A DNA stretch of 64,000 nucleotides from Romanomermis culicivorax (Eukaryota > Nematoda > Enoplea > Mermithida > Mermithidae): the NCBI GenBank assembly GCA_963922205.1, contig CAWUHX010000016.1:930001-994000 (forward strand), given 5' to 3'. The translations under genes and the position numbers were made by a program. Positions 1 to 15,300 of the stretch are shown here, piece by piece (the stretch's first letter is position 1; each line of letters opens with the position of its first letter). A model generated the notes under the pieces. It was given only the letters and a program-made list of their open reading frames with translations. It did no database searches and was not told the DNA's origin.

Positions 1-302
1 CGTATTTAAGGAACAAAAGTCGCCAAGTAAGGAAAATCTCTTCATTTATATAATTTTAATGAGCATCCATCATTGAACGAGGATTGAATTTGACGAAGAA
101 TGTTTGTCTCTGTGGAGAGATTGAGTTAGAAATACAAAGCAAAAATTATGCTAGTATTTTTCAGGTTCTATTGCAAGGAAGAGTCGTCAGCGTCAAGAAT
201 TTTCAAGATACTTTACTAGAAATAGAAAAGGCTCTAGAAAGATTTTGTCGGGGCGTCGTCGAAGCAACAGCGACGGCGGTCGCATTGAGAAATAACAATA
301 GG
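1..302 (+). CDS. SZT2: SZT2 exons 1-2
   Basis: Exon 1 is 1-26 (cut by the window edge) and ends with residues KSRQ at a gtaagg donor. Exon 2 is 165-302 and starts VLLQGRVVS. Together they read SRQVLLQG, matching the SHQVLVQG region of vertebrate SZT2. Exon 2 ends at a GC donor (AGG|GCAAGC, 303-304) rather than GT. This is the only way found to leave the exon before the in-frame TAA at 309-311 while keeping phase 0 into exon 3. Intron 1 is 138 bp. Confidence 0.8.
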
Positions 303-3300
303 GCAAGCTAAAATCTTAAACCGCATTCTTCGTGACTGACACGAAAAGTGTATTAGGATGGTTCGGTCGGGAATTCCGATCTCGAGGAGAAGTGCTCGAG
401 ATCAGTATTTTTCAGAATATTAAATAAATCTGCATGAAGCTATAATGTGTTTCATTCCAACATTAGCAAACGATCTTTCAAACATTGTTTAGGGTGAAAG
501 TGTTGGTTACGTATTTGTGATTGACTGATAATGAGCTATACTGAATTATAATTCTAGATTTTAGAGTGGGATTACTTGTGATGAAAAAATATAAAAAAAT
601 ACAATCGTGCTTTTACTTCCTCAGACTCAGTTCAAGAACTGAAAAACTTAAAACATATGTTTTAAAAATGTTTTCACCAGCATATCAGATTATGAAACAT
701 CGTTAAAGAGCTTCATTTTTTTGAAAAATCAATACTTGCAAGCTCAGACCAGACCAATATGCTGATATGTTGATGTCTTCAATCAGCTAGATTTTGAGGT
801 TAATTTGCCAGAGGACTAGAAGAGTTAACCAAAAATACAAAAATCGACCGCAAATTCGATTTTTCCAACCAACAGAACTAATGCCTTTTCCAGCAGTGTT
901 CAGATTAAGTTTTTACAAATTTTGAACATGGATGAAAACGTGTTTACACCTGACACACAATACTCAGATGAAAAACGTGCTCAAAGCCGATTCTGAGCAG
1001 AATTTGTCCAAAAGTAGCTATTCTTTTTGGTTCTGAAGAGAAATTTTCGGTTTTTGTAAACTTCAGAAGCCATATTGGAACCCGTTGTCTGCAGTAAAAA
1101 TTTTGTTGCTAATCAGAAGTTCGAACCGCACTGTCATTTGTTTTTCTTCTTGGCCAACGAAATTTACAATGAAACTTTCTACTCAGATCTGCTGAGAAAC
1201 AATCAATACTGGTGATAGGTTTCAAGAATGATAGTTGCGGAAAAATGAGACTTTATGTGTAATCTTGATGTCAACAGAATTTCCTTTTCGTTCAGAATGA
1301 AGTGGTCACAAATGGCAGAGGATCGCGAGCAAATACCGTTAAACTAACGTTGCAAGTTCCGTCGGATAGCATATTGATAGACATGGTTCGCTTTGGAATG
1401 TTAGCGGTGCAATTATTGCCGGAAAACACATCCGCAGGTTTTTAGTGGTTCTGTACTTTTATTAAATCTAGAAACTTTAAATTTTGCGGCGCTGCGCGCC
1501 ATATGTGTTTGCGCGAGTATTTATTATTCATCACTGCCACTCGCGCTCAGTAACTCGCGAAAATTCGTCATGCATGACAAAAATTGATCATTTTTGTTCT
1601 TTTCATAGGTTTACAATCTCAGACTTTCTGGCACGTGTCATCAAAAAAGAAGTATGCATCACAATTCAAGACAGAAACGATCTTCTAAAAAGTCATTGAA
1701 GTAATCAAGATAATAAAAAGTAATTTTGATTCCGGACTTGTTCCAGTAGACCCAAACCCGAATTTTTTCACCGGTCATATTCCTAAACGACTTTCGTGCA
1801 TAATTTCAAGGATGGCTTCATGGAAATCTTGAAAATCGATCAAAGAGAAATATTTTGACGCGTTCCAAAAAGTGGAAATTTCAAATTAGCTTGAAGAATT
1901 TGGTCATTTAAAGAATTTTGGCTTTAAATTTTGGCCTCTCGAAATTTTTTTACTGCGGTGGAATTTTTTTTTGCATCGCGAATTTTCAGTATGCTTGAAT
2001 AACTGTCGTTTCGGCTTTAAAATTGACGGTTTATTTTAACACTGAGATTTTCGGTTCAGAAGAGTGGTTCACCGATTTCATGGTTGTTGACTGGTGAACT
2101 ATTTAAGTAGTATCCGATCTTATGAAAGAAGTAGTCGTTGAAAATTACTCAACGTTAACATTTTAGGAATGATTTTTTTTACCGACGGTGTTTTGGGTGT
2201 TCCTGATGTCTCTTTACTGGACACTTTGTTGACGCAATTACGTATATGGACGATTGGTTGTACCTTCGTTCTGGTAGGATGTTCCTTTTTTATTATTTAG
2301 AATTTCATTATAAGTTTTTGATCGGTTTTTTATTGAAGGTTCAGTCTAACGGTTCAAAGCCTGACTGTGCGTTCACTAAAGTATCAAACATCGAATTCAT
2401 GCGATTTTTAGCCGCGGCAACTTTTGGCGGATATATGGAGCAATGTCCCGAACTCCAACCCGTAACTTGACGACTCGAAATAGTCGCGTACGTTTTTTCG
2501 TGACTTTAAGGAACAGTTTTCCTGTTTTTGCAGGGCACCGCTATCAATATTTTCCACGAAAACTTACTTTGCTGGAATTTCCAAAGGGTCGTAAAAATGA
2601 CAGACTGGATCGGAGAAAATTGTAAAGTTGAGAGTTGTTTGTTTCAGTAAGCTACACTTTGGATGTAATTTTGCATTTTGGCTATCAACTTTGAATTTCG
2701 GTCAGACGTTGCAAAAAACCTAGTTGTTGCAATTCAGTTTTACTCAATGATATTTTTCGAATGTTTGACCAGATTTTGTGGCTGGTAGTATTTTAGACAT
2801 CCGCGTTTGAACTTCGCATAAAATGTTTCAGTTTTTCTCCCATTCGCTATAAGCATTACTCGTCGGTTCTATCAACGACGTTAACGTCCTTGTTATCAGT
2901 GCGTCTCAGGGAAGGCTATACCTTAAAAAGTTGCAGTATTGGTATGTTTTCTTCTATAGTTAAATGACTTATAACTCAATATGCAATTGCCATTTTTCTG
3001 TTTTCTTCACAGCTGACAGTAAAATTAATATTAATCTTATATTACCCTGGAAGAACCAAATTTGCATGGAATATGTCGTGGTTTCGGACTGGCCACAGAA
3101 ATCCAAGTGAGTCAGTTTGACATGAGTAGATGCCCGTAAAAATATATATGTATATTTTTACGGAAATCTATTCATGTCAAGCTTACATACATCCTGTGCT
3201 GGGAAATGACCGGAGTTTTCGCTGGCTGAAGAGCATTCACGTAATTGGTGTAAGTGCCATATATGTCCCTCCAGAAATCGTCGACTATATGGCTAGTCGT

Positions 3301-6300
3301 ATGGCGATTCCTCATCTGATTTGCCAATCATATATCTTTTGGCTAGGGTATAGGGTTACCATATTTTGGGGTGAAAAAGGTTGAAAAACGTCTATTTTTT
3401 ATAAGTGAACTATCATTTTAAGAAAAAAATTCACCATTTCAATTTGCCTTGCGTATTTTCCTGAAATTTACTTTTTTGTTGATTTGTACAATAACTATTT
3501 TTTAAACTATTTCCCGAGTTTTGAAACGAAAATTCGAATGTTTTCAGTTTAATGAACCCTCACCTAAATTTTGGGCAACCTACGACCACAGACCACACCA
3601 TTGAAAACTTCTTCGATCTCCCGGACTCAGAGTTCCGTTGTTGGGGAATCTAATTCTTCGGTTGGTGAACTGATTTTGGGATCTTGGTTTCTCTTTTTCA
3701 GATCGAAATTGATGCAATTTTTGCCGTTTTACTTGAATTTTTTAGGAAGTATTAATTCCTATACAATTTTCTTTGGGTTTCCAGCTAAAATTTGTATCTA
3801 GTTGATTGTAAACATCTTAAAATTGTCTGGGTATGCTTACGTCTAGCTTTTCTGACGATTGTATTTCAATTTTAACTCACGAATCGTATTTCATTATACA
3901 TATCTTTATTTCGGAAATCATTCAAAATACATTAGGCTGCTCGCAAAAATGTATACATTTCTAAGCTTTTCCATACGATCTTTTTTTTTCTTTTAGTTAT
4001 TATACAAATCATGAAATTTTTGACGAGAAGTTCTAGCATGGCAATTATCATCATTATTATTTTTGCAGCTCAAAAGTTCAAATTGAGTTATGGACTGAAG
4101 GGCCATTTGACTTTTTGAACGACGTTCTGTCACCTACCCACAGTTTTGCATCGTCTTTCCGTGCGAGCGTCGTCGCTTCTTTTTTCAATTGTGTCCAGAA
4201 GTAAAGCTTAGATGTAATTCCCACTTTGATTTCTCCATCTTTTCTCCTTGTCAAGTCTAACACAAGCCGATAAAATGTTGATGTCTTTCGAATCGTTTCG
4301 AATGAATCCGATATATTATATTATCCCCGACTCGGTGAAAAACGGAATGCCAATTTTTTATCTACAACCTGATTCAGATATACCTGTGATTAGCTCCAAG
4401 TAAAATTAATCTATAATTATTGTGAAATTTCATTTTATTCAGTTCAAATTTTTTAGGGATTTGCAGCAAAAATACGCAAACTTGTGTAATTTCTGGCGCC
4501 CGATTTGTACTTTGGATATGAACGTTTGGTAATTACGTATTCACTGAATACTATGACCGAAAATAAAAATTTTATTAGAAGTTGCCGAATCACATTATTA
4601 TTGAGAGACAGAGAACTTGACGCAAAGTCGTATAACTAAAAATTTGACGATTTCCCCAATTATTTTTTTAGGCAGAAATGGCTTCATACTCATCGTATTA
4701 CTTTGCTTTTAACTCACGACGTTCCTTTGTCCCATCATTTGCATACGCCGTTAGTGAACACGGGCCGTTACGGATCTGTCACGTGCCGGCAAGCTGCAGC
4801 AGCTATAGACGAAGCCTTGAAATCTTGGTCAACGTTTTCACTGTTAGATTCTCATACTTACGTAAAGTTCGAATACGAGTAGGTTCCTCTGATTTGCTTG
4901 CACAAATGTTTTCAGGTAGTTTATGAACTGTTCTCATTAGTTGCGTGCTATGCTGGGATTTCGATCAACATCTTAGAAGTCACGATTTATTTTATTAATT
5001 TTAGCCAATAGAATTTCTACTTTCTAGCTTTCAGTGAATTTCGACATTGCTGTATTTGCATTCGCTTTAAGGAATCAACAAGAAACTCCAACGCTTTTCT
5101 ATGTCATAAGGCCAAGTTTTAGACTGCCTTGCGTCGTAGTACGAGTAGCATTCCTCGGTGGCTTAGACGGATGTACAAGACAAAGAGTAAGTGATGCGTT
5201 GGAGAAATTTAATAGCATTTATAGTCTCTGTAATGGACTACAATGTAAGATGTGTAATATCAATTCGATTTTTCAATTGAGTAAAGATCCGTGGAAATAT
5301 ATGCGCTCAAATGAAATGCCAAATCATTAGAAAAAGATGCTTTAGGAATATTTGACTTCTTGGAAATTCTAGAGTGTTCAAATTAAATTTTTTATGATAT
5401 AAATTGCGGCACAAGCCGATATACGCATAATCAAATTCCTCTCCGTAGTTGCTTCTGTGTTTTCATTTTGGTTTTTTGCTACCCATGCGTTATGGTATTG
5501 TGCCTTCTTGGAAAGTATTAGTTTTCCATTCGTTCATTCATTAGAATAAAAATCCAATAATAACTTTTTTTTCATTCCAGAACATTGGAAGCTGGTATTT
5601 TTTATCACTTATATAAGGCGTTGATACCTCATATTAAAAAATGCTTTTGTTCTTGTTAATTTAGGCTGTGAATTAAAAGTCAATGTTTGTAAGAATCACC
5701 TGGATTTTAAACAATGTGGATAAGTCAAAATTTTGTTTCACCTCGTTCGGAGATATATTGTGTAATTTTTTGCGCTGATTTCGAATCTGATGTGCATTTC
5801 GCACACAAGTTAAGCTAAGTGCCCGAAATTCGCGTATGCGAATAATTCCATATTACCACTTGTAAGATTGAACGGGCTTCCGGAAACATAGGCTGTTTTT
5901 TTCTTCGAATAATATTTCTAATGCAGTGTGCCAATAAGTCAAAAAATTTAAATTTTTACTTTTGTAAATTTTTCACTTTAAATGCTACAACACAAATAGG
6001 GATTGGTAGGATGAAATCGAATTCTATTTCATCATAACATGAATTCTATTCACCATAACAGGCCTGCAGGCGGGGGAGAGAGTTGGGGGCGTGGCCACCC
6101 TCCGAAGTGTTTCAAGTGTTAAGAGAGTAAAATTATTTTTCTCTGCAAGAAAACATCAAGTCAGAAATGCCAATTTTACAGTAAATTGAATGAAAATTGG
6201 CTTCCAAAAATTGTGTGGCTCTCCTCCTAAAAACATTCCTGGCTACAGGCCTGTGTACCATTCATGTGTCTAATTTCACGCAAAAATTTAAAGCTACACC

Positions 6301-9300
6301 ATAAAAACACAGTGACCAATTGTGGTATATGTAAATTAAACTCAGTTTTACATGTCATTTATAGCACTTTTTTGCTTCAAATTATCACTTCGGTAAATTT
6401 TCAACAATGTGTCGTGAATTTTTCAAACGATAACATTTTAATTAGGCTTTCAAACGTTTATTGTTGCAGTTTTCTGAACTTCTAGTTCCACTGCAACATG
6501 TGATAAAATTTAAAAAAAATTATTTTTTTACTGTTGACAGATTTTCACTTTAAACATAACAACTCGGATCGAATGCTATTCGACCAAAACATGTTACCAT
6601 TCATGCGCCTAACTGCGTTCACAAATTCATTACCACTTGATAAAAACCCCTTGACAAATTTTAGCATGTACGCCCCAATTTTACATATTCTTTATAGCAC
6701 GTTTTTTCTTCAACTTATCATTTATGTCTGAGTCTATTCTCGACAATTTTTTATGAAAATATTTCAAACGTTAGTATTTTAATACGGCTTTCAAACCTTG
6801 GAATATGAAAGTAAAATGCAATAAGATGAACATATCCGAGCACGTACATAACTTCATCAGTTCCTTTGATGTGAGTTAAAGCTATAACATCGATCATTTC
6901 TACGGAGTTGACCGAATTCATGTTTTCTAAACGAGATTATGTTTCAAAAGTGTGTCCTGGAAATTTCCATCAATGTCGTCGAAAAATAAGTAATACAGTT
7001 GTTCGCTTGATATTCTGCAAAATCTTCTCCATGAAATAATTTTTATCATATGATTCAGATTTTTATCGTGCAAAACATATATGGGTATTAGATGTGGCGT
7101 GCATACGAGGTTCGATTTTATTCTACCAAATGCCGACTTCTTGTGTCAAACATAAAAATTGATCAATTGTAAACATGCCATTTTTCAAAATTTTATTGCA
7201 TGTTACATTGAAACTAAGAATCCAGAAAACAACTAGATCAACCATTTGAAGGCCACATTAAAGTACTATCGTCTAAAAAAATCATGGAAAATTGTCGAAA
7301 ATAGGCTCAGTCATGAATGATAATTTGAAGCAAATACGTGCAATGAATGATACGTATGTATAACTGGACTTTGATTTACATATGCTAAAATTATTCCAAT
7401 TGTTTTCATCATGTAGTTATGACTTTTTGCGTGCAGTTAGACACATGGATGGTACTTATTGTGGTTGAGTAGGGCCTGATTCTATACGACCAATCCCGAA
7501 TTGTGAAGTTTAAAGTGAAAATTTTCCAAGAACAGAAGTTAAATTTTTTTTAATTTCATCACATGTTGCAGTGGAACTCAAATTCCAGAATAACAGCTCG
7601 AAAGCTGCATTAAAATATTATCATAAGGAAAAAATTTATGAAACATTGTCGAAAATTGGTCGAGGCATAAATGATAGCTTTATAAATGACATGTAAAACT
7701 GTTGTTTAATTTACATATGCCAAACTTGGTCACTGGGTTTCTATGGTGCATGTAGTTAGGCACATGGATAGCGCATGTTATGATGAAATAGGGCCCGATT
7801 TCATTCAACCAATCTTGAGCTGTAGTGCTTAAAAAGAAAAATTAATAAAAGTAAAAATGTATTTTTGCCACTTTTTTGTACACTCTAATGGAATTAACAT
7901 TCGGAGAGACGATTGTCTGTATTTTTCCAAAAACCTGTTCAATATTTCATTTTTTGGAAAAGCCGCGCTTTAAAATCTTCAAAATTGTGAAAAATACAGG
8001 TGATAATGAGGAATTATTCACCTATGCGAATTTTGAATATTTTACACCGCGATAGCTCGATGAAAAAAACTTTTGTGCTGAATGCTTATCGAATTCGAAA
8101 TCAACGTAAAAAGTTGTTCAATATATCTCCAAACCAGAGGTCCCGAAGGCCAAATTTTCCAGGTTGGGGTAAAATTCAAAATTTTCGGGGGTAGTGTAGC
8201 TAAATGTCCACTAAACGCGTCATTTTGTCTCAAAATTAGGCAACCAGTGATCAATTTTAAGGACTTTAGGTAGGAGTAATACCCCCCTCATGCCCCTCCC
8301 CATGGGGTTGTCTGCTCCAAACGAGGAAAAACAATATTTTGACTTATCACTTGGAGTGCTCCTTACAGAAAGTGTCTCTTGATATTCTGTTCGCGACGAA
8401 GTGACTATCCTGCTCGGTTTTCCAAATTACTATGACAAGCTTCATGTTAACATATAATAATCTGTTGTCATTGATCGAGTTATAGCGTGCTAACTTTTAG
8501 ACTATCATTTTGTAGATTGTATTGTCCTTGACTCAACATTTATTGAACGTGAAAATCTATCAGAAAGTTCAGCAAGATGTTCGTCGTCCTTCTCTTCACG
8601 GAACCAGTCGACGAAGTAGCGCCGTTAGAACCGATTCTCCCGGTCAACCGATGGACAGATCACTTACGCTACGAACTGATGCCTGCATGCATACTAAAAA
8701 GCCTATGGAAAAGATTTTAGTCCGGTAAAAATATTTCTCCACTACATCCAAAACTTTCTTCAAATGTCTGAAATTTATTCATGGAGTGAGACTTATCTTC
8801 CAACAAAGTCACAGAAAGTCTTTTCCAGTCTGACTGTTTTGGTATATATTCTTATTTTTTGATTAGCTGTTTATGCACATGATGCTGTTTCAAAAAATTT
8901 CAACGAGCAAGAAAATGTAGTTTTGAACGAAACATCGTGATTTTAATCCACTTTATAGTAACAACCATTTCGCCTTATGTTAAGATACGATAAAGTTCCT
9001 AGTAATTTATTGTTGATGATTCAAGATGATGAGCTTAACAAAGTGACGGGAGTAAACAATATTTTATGTCGGTATCTCTATTGCAAGTGAGGAAAAGGTC
9101 ATTGCTAAATTGTAATTGTTGTCCTATATATCAAATACCGATTTAGGCGTTACATTTGGTCTTTGAGGCACCCTGTTCGTGGTCTGTACGTGACCAGCGA
9201 CGGTGCTGCGTTCATTTTGAGTTCCCTTTTGAGGTAAGTGCATATTGGTTAAAATTACTGAACTAAACTACGCTACGGCTGACGTTACTAAGGCTTGTAA

Positions 9301-12300
9301 AGAAAATGATTCACTTATTACTATATGGAATTTTCTTTCCTACTTTCTTGAGCCATAAAATGTACTTCATTTATTTTCAAAGATTCTCCTTGAAGTTTCT
9401 CAAATGAAATTCGTAACTTTATTGAGAAAATTTAACAGAATTTTAATTTTATTTTTATCGCAGTTTTAAAGTAAAGCCAACAGCTTTTTTTAGCTTAGAA
9501 TCGAATCTCACGCACTCGCTGCAAAGTGCAATCATCGGCAATTTCTATATTTCATATACATTACATATACATAAGTTCCAGAAATTTAACTCATTTGTGT
9601 TTACACCTTATAACGTAGGCGAGCGTTATATCTAAAATGAACGTAATCTGCTGCTTTTATGTACGCTTCTTTGTTCATCGATTTTTTTGTACTACCTACC
9701 CTTAGTTCCTGTAATAGTCGGCATAATCTTGTTGATTCTCCGACGTTTTTGTTGTTTGACTAGTTTAGGCTTCGCTTAAACGAACAATTCCGCTTTACCT
9801 ACGGACACGATGGCATTATAACTCTTGTGAAAGAATATCCCAGCGTTGTAAGCAAGACAGATAGCCTAATATCGTTAAATTTCTTGTCGAAAAAACCGGA
9901 ATTTTCACAAGATAACTAATTTAGTAATTTACAACTCAAATTCAAAAGGTCGCAGACAAACCAGTTTTAGTTTAATTCTATGCGGGAGGTTCTTCAATTC
10001 CCGTTGGTGTGTTTCAACTAACATTTTTAACTACATGTTGGACTTGTCACGTATAGGTCGAATCCGGTGGCTCTTGCATCGTGCAATATGTGATACACCC
10101 GCCGATTTCCACTTCATTCAGTTCACCCAACTTGAACGTGCGAACTTTATCGCGTAGTAAAACAAATCCGAGAAGAGAAAGGTATTTTTTAATAGATTGT
10201 GCAAAATTTAAGGATAGGGAGTCGCTAAGAAAAAAAAGGTTCGAAATTTTTGTCACAAAAATTGTGAAAATGATTTTAAAAAATTTATTCTCGTCTGAAA
10301 ATCCGTAAAAGTCAGTATTTATGATGCGAAGAGCAAGGAACATTAACATTTTTGATCATTTTTTCGAAATGACCATAACCTAAAAATTGACGTCTCTGCT
10401 TTTTTGGTTTCATGATGAGAAGTGATCTCGTACCCAAGCTCTAAGATAACCGTATAAATTATACGCTATAATTGGCAAATCTTGGGATCGTCTCCATATG
10501 GTTTTGCTAATCACATGCCTGAAGATTTTTGGGTGGACTCCTTATCCTCTCCACTTACACACATGCTGTTTATCTCCTTATACTATTCACTGCTTTTCAT
10601 TTTGTTTTTTATTTATTGTAGCTTTTGTTCCGAAAATGATCACAGCGAACCAGATAGCGTTGATGCTAATCATGATATGCATGTTATAACCGAATTATGG
10701 GTCGAACCTCAATGCGGCTCATTTCGCGATGAAAATGGAAAGGATTTGACTTGCGAGGCTTTTTTCTCTAATGTATCACTTTTATGATTTTAATGAGCCA
10801 ATGAGTATTACTTTGACTTTAACGAATCACTTTTTTCGCAGTGTTTCGAAAAAGATAGCGATTTGGTTAAATGTCTTACCACTTTCGAACATTTGAAATT
10901 ACTACGGGATGACGTTGACACGCGGTTTTATTCAAGGCGGATGTCGACACTCAAAACGGAAAATGATTCTGCTCGAAGGTCTGTTGAAGTTCATTTTGTA
11001 TAGGTGACCAATATAATAAGCAGGAGAAATTTTCTAGCCTTGGTTTTAATTTCAGATTGGAATAATTGTTTGTTTTGATCAAATTTGGTTTTTACTAATG
11101 TCAGCAGCAAGTTCAATATAAGACGAATAGAAAACGAATATACAGACGTTAATTCGCTACAGCATGATTAAAAATAATTAGGGTATACGCAAAAAGCAGG
11201 ACGTACAACAATCTTGGTCGTCACGTTTTAACGACCCGAATCATATATACATATAATAAGTGCAACAATTTACATTGCTTGTTCTGAAAATTTAAAAAAA
11301 TTATCGGTTTCTAGCTTTTTGATGACCAATATTGTACCTGGCTGATTGGAAGCTCATCTAATATACTGCGAGTTGTTGAGCTGATAATTTCGCAGATATA
11401 TTTGCCTATTTTATCAGAATTTAGACCAGTTTTAATAATCCTTATTTAGATAACAGATGATTATTACATTTTTTTAGTTGTACGTTTTCAAGAAGAAAAT
11501 TCTTCGAGGAATGGGATTGCGGCGCGGATCCCGATCAGCCGATATCGATAGTTCAATCTTGTTTCGACTTATGTCTGCTACTGTCAAAGTGCCAGATGGC
11601 CACTTTATTGTTTTCAACCTTAGCAAGGCCTGTCGGTAAGCTTGCTTTTCTTTATATAATTTTTGTGCTTTGTACTCCAGAAATTTTGCGATTGAATTTG
11701 CGAATTCTCAATGATGATGCGATTGTTGATATCTGTGCTACTTTAGTCACATTAAATAGAGTAATACATCGCTTATTACTCTATATGCAGAAATTGTTGC
11801 GATACTGACGTAGATTTTAATATTTCAATTGGGTAGTAATTCTTTTCGAACCGTGTGAAGTTGGAAGTGAGATAGAAAAATCAAAAACAATCTTGTGGAT
11901 CTTCTTATTTCATCTAATTTTCTTATATAAACAAAATTTGTCGACGTAGTTTTCAATTAAACATTCAATTTATTTATAATAGTCATTAAAAATAAGCTCC
12001 AGTTATTTATTTTTTGGTGAACGTGAATGCATACATGTAATTGGGTCGGGGAAGTGCTATAGGAACCCCCAGAAATCGTAGGCCATATGGCCAGCCATTA
12101 TGCGCCCCAAGATTTTCCAATTCTATGGCTAGACATACGTTAATCATAGGGACCCCATACTTTCGATCGGAAGTTGTTATTTGTGAAAACGGCGATTTTT
12201 GATTTTTCGCCACAATTTTGTGATATCCTTAACTTTTTTCAAAAATTTATCTCTTTCAGTGATTAGTACACGTGCTAACGTCCAAAAATTTCCATTAGCA

Positions 12301-15300
12301 TGGCTCTGGTTTCATGATTACAGTGATAAAAAAACCCTGGTTCACATGTTTTAATTCAAAGAATCGCACGGTCCACAGCTTATTTCGGTTGTACAAGACA
12401 AGATTTTTTGGAACTATTGAAACAAGTTTCACCAGAATTCAAGTATCTGTGCGAAATTAGGGGTACCGGCGCTAGTTTTCTCCAACGTTTCCAACCAAGT
12501 AAAAAGTTGGTTGCAAATGTTGGGCCAATTTTGGTAAGCACAACGCCACTATACAGAAAGCTTCGGAAGATATTTCTTTTTTGCATCAGTTGACAGAATT
12601 GAAGGAGTTACAATAATATAACTTCAAAATTTTTCTAGTTCACTTGAAAGTTAATTTTCAAGACGGGAAAGAACTTTCACTTCTTCGTACCCTGTGCGTA
12701 TTGTTTCTTTGACAATGAGAAAAATACGAACATTAGCAAGCAGAACTTATATTTTCTTGCTTAATTAGGTAGAAGTTTTTCAAATCATATCGGAATTCCT
12801 GTATGATGTATCTCGTTATGGGCAGTTCTGAGTTGATGTTGTACAATTCGCAAAATGCTGGAATTATTTTCATTTCAAAGAATAGTTCTAAAAACCGTTT
12901 CTCGTGTTGATCACAATGATAATTTTGTCCTCGCTCAAAAATGCTTTTTCGAATAGCTACGTTAACCTGAAGATTCGAAAAATCCGAAACGCGTAAAGTT
13001 CAGGGGCTGGTTGCAAAATGTGATGTTGAGGATTATTGCCATCATGGTCTTATATTTTTTTGGTCGCTATAAATAAACTCAAACTCGCGATTAACTGATC
13101 CTCAGGTATGAGACCGAACTCGTAATAGTCTCGACGGTCGCACGAAAACATCCTCAATTGATGTGATGAATGCAACATCATTTATCAAAGAGTTGAAAAC
13201 ATGGCGAAAAATGGAAGTTATCTATTCGGAAAAAAAGAAGCTCAATTTTACTTTAGAAAGAAATAGAATGAGCCTATAATCAGAAGTGAAAATTATGATT
13301 AATTAGGAAATTTATAAATGAAATTTGAGATTATAAATAAAAGGATTGTAAAGTATGATTAGAGAATGGAATAAAAATAAAAAACTCTTCCGGTAAAAAC
13401 GATTTCATTGATTCTTTATTTACAATAGCTATAATTTGTTTTTCTTTTCATATTTTTCGTTTGACGCCTCTAGAAAATGGAACTGGAAAGAAATAATTAC
13501 TTCATATTTTTGTAATTTCCTAAACGACATATCAAAGAGATGCAAATTTGTCGGCTAACTCAACTGGCTCAGACAATTATTTTGTGAAAAGGTTCCACAA
13601 TCGGAACTTAGTAATTTTAATTTTTATCATTTGTCCATTTAGGAGCATCATGTAGAAATCATACTATAGATCTGACAGGTCCGACCTTATCCATGATAAG
13701 TTGAAAATAATCATATCTCAGGGTGCTATATTTTGAGTAGTTTCGTTCGCTGAGTGTCATTGTATCAAATTTTTTGCTTAAAAATGAAAATGCACGCCGT
13801 TACAGTATGCCAAAGTTTTAAAATTTATAATTTGCTGGCATTTTTGGATGGTCTTGCTTGCCAAGCAATATTTCAGGATTGTAGTGATCTCATTCGATAA
13901 ATGAATATTCTTTTTACACAGGAGAGAATTGGTTATGTTTAGTGTAATATTCACAGTAAATTATTGCATATTACATCTCTTAAAACAATTTAAAATGTCT
14001 AAAATTAGCCGTCAAAATTAAAAAAAAATTTGTTTATGAGCACTCCCGAGCACCTTCCCATCGGATGTCGCAGAATCTTTCTATCCTATAGCTTATGCTA
14101 CTATATTGATAAAATTTTCATAAAGATTTTTGTACCGTTTGCAGAGCTGCACAGCTCTGAAGAAAGCACACTAATGGAAATTGCTCAGAGGTTACTTCAT
14201 TTTCCAGGTGACTCTTGTCCACTCCTCGTGATACATTTGTTATCTGCACTATAGCATTGTCAAATATCTAACATACTATAGTTTGATGTCTAATTTTTTC
14301 ACAAATGAACGTTTTATACTCTGCAAGAAAGTTTAAACTGTCGGAAATAAGAAGCAAAAAAATCCTGTTTAGGGGCACTCTCGAGTACCTTCACCTATGA
14401 TCCTGGGGACCCAAAATCATTCACCCCCCAGTTTGGAAAAAATTAAAAAAATTTGCAAAAAAGTGTATGTTTTTTGGCCTTTTTTGGGAAAAATTTCGAC
14501 TTTTTTCTACCCCCCCCCCCAAAAAAATTTCGGATTTACCCCCCTCCCCAACTGGTCGGAGGTCTTACAGGTATGCCTGGGGAGTGTTATCTTTTTATTC
14601 TTTAGTTCTGCATTCCTACAGTAGCTGTGAAAGTACCGTTTTGAGAGCTGTAGAAGTTTGCACCTACTGCACTGTCATTCAAATATGTTTTCGAATCTGG
14701 ATAAATAATATATTAATAAATAATATTAATAAAATTAAATTAATAATAATAATAATAAAAGAACCAGGAAAATTGTGGGAATACTGGATGCGTCATTACC
14801 TAATACATAAGAAGAAAAAATGTGTCCCGGAGTCGTGACAAATTTCATTGATCTAAGTTTGATGGTGGCTGAACGAAGTGGTTCAAATGGAACTTCGAAA
14901 ATTTCAAAAATTTTCATTCAAATTCATAAATAAAGTTATTGTTTGAAATTCATTCACAGGAAAACGCCAATAGTTATTCAGATGCCCTTTGCTGTATTGG
15001 AAAGACATTTGAATCTACTATCGCTTGTTTCGTCTGGCTAACATTACATGGTGTGAAATAGGGTTCCTCCAACTGTAGATCACTTTCTCACAGCTTATAG
15101 CATAGGCTGGAGTCAGACATCCAACATTTATTTTGTAACATTGAACTCGCATTTTCGATTTTTTCAATCAAATTTCTGAAGAGAGGAATTTTCGTTGCAT
15201 CTCTTCTGAGGCACCTTGTTGCAGAACCATTGTAAATATATCAATGAAATTTTACTAGTGATTCGACTCACGTCTTTTCTTGTTATTCGTCTAATTTGAA

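Noticed and set aside
4078-4263. Minus-strand ORF
   Set aside because: Antisense shadow of exons 9-10.
12399-12533. 45-codon stretch with a GTAAGC donor as an extra SZT2 exon
   Set aside because: No acceptor in the phase required by either neighbour and no counterpart in SZT2. Exons 22 and 23 join in phase 0 without it.
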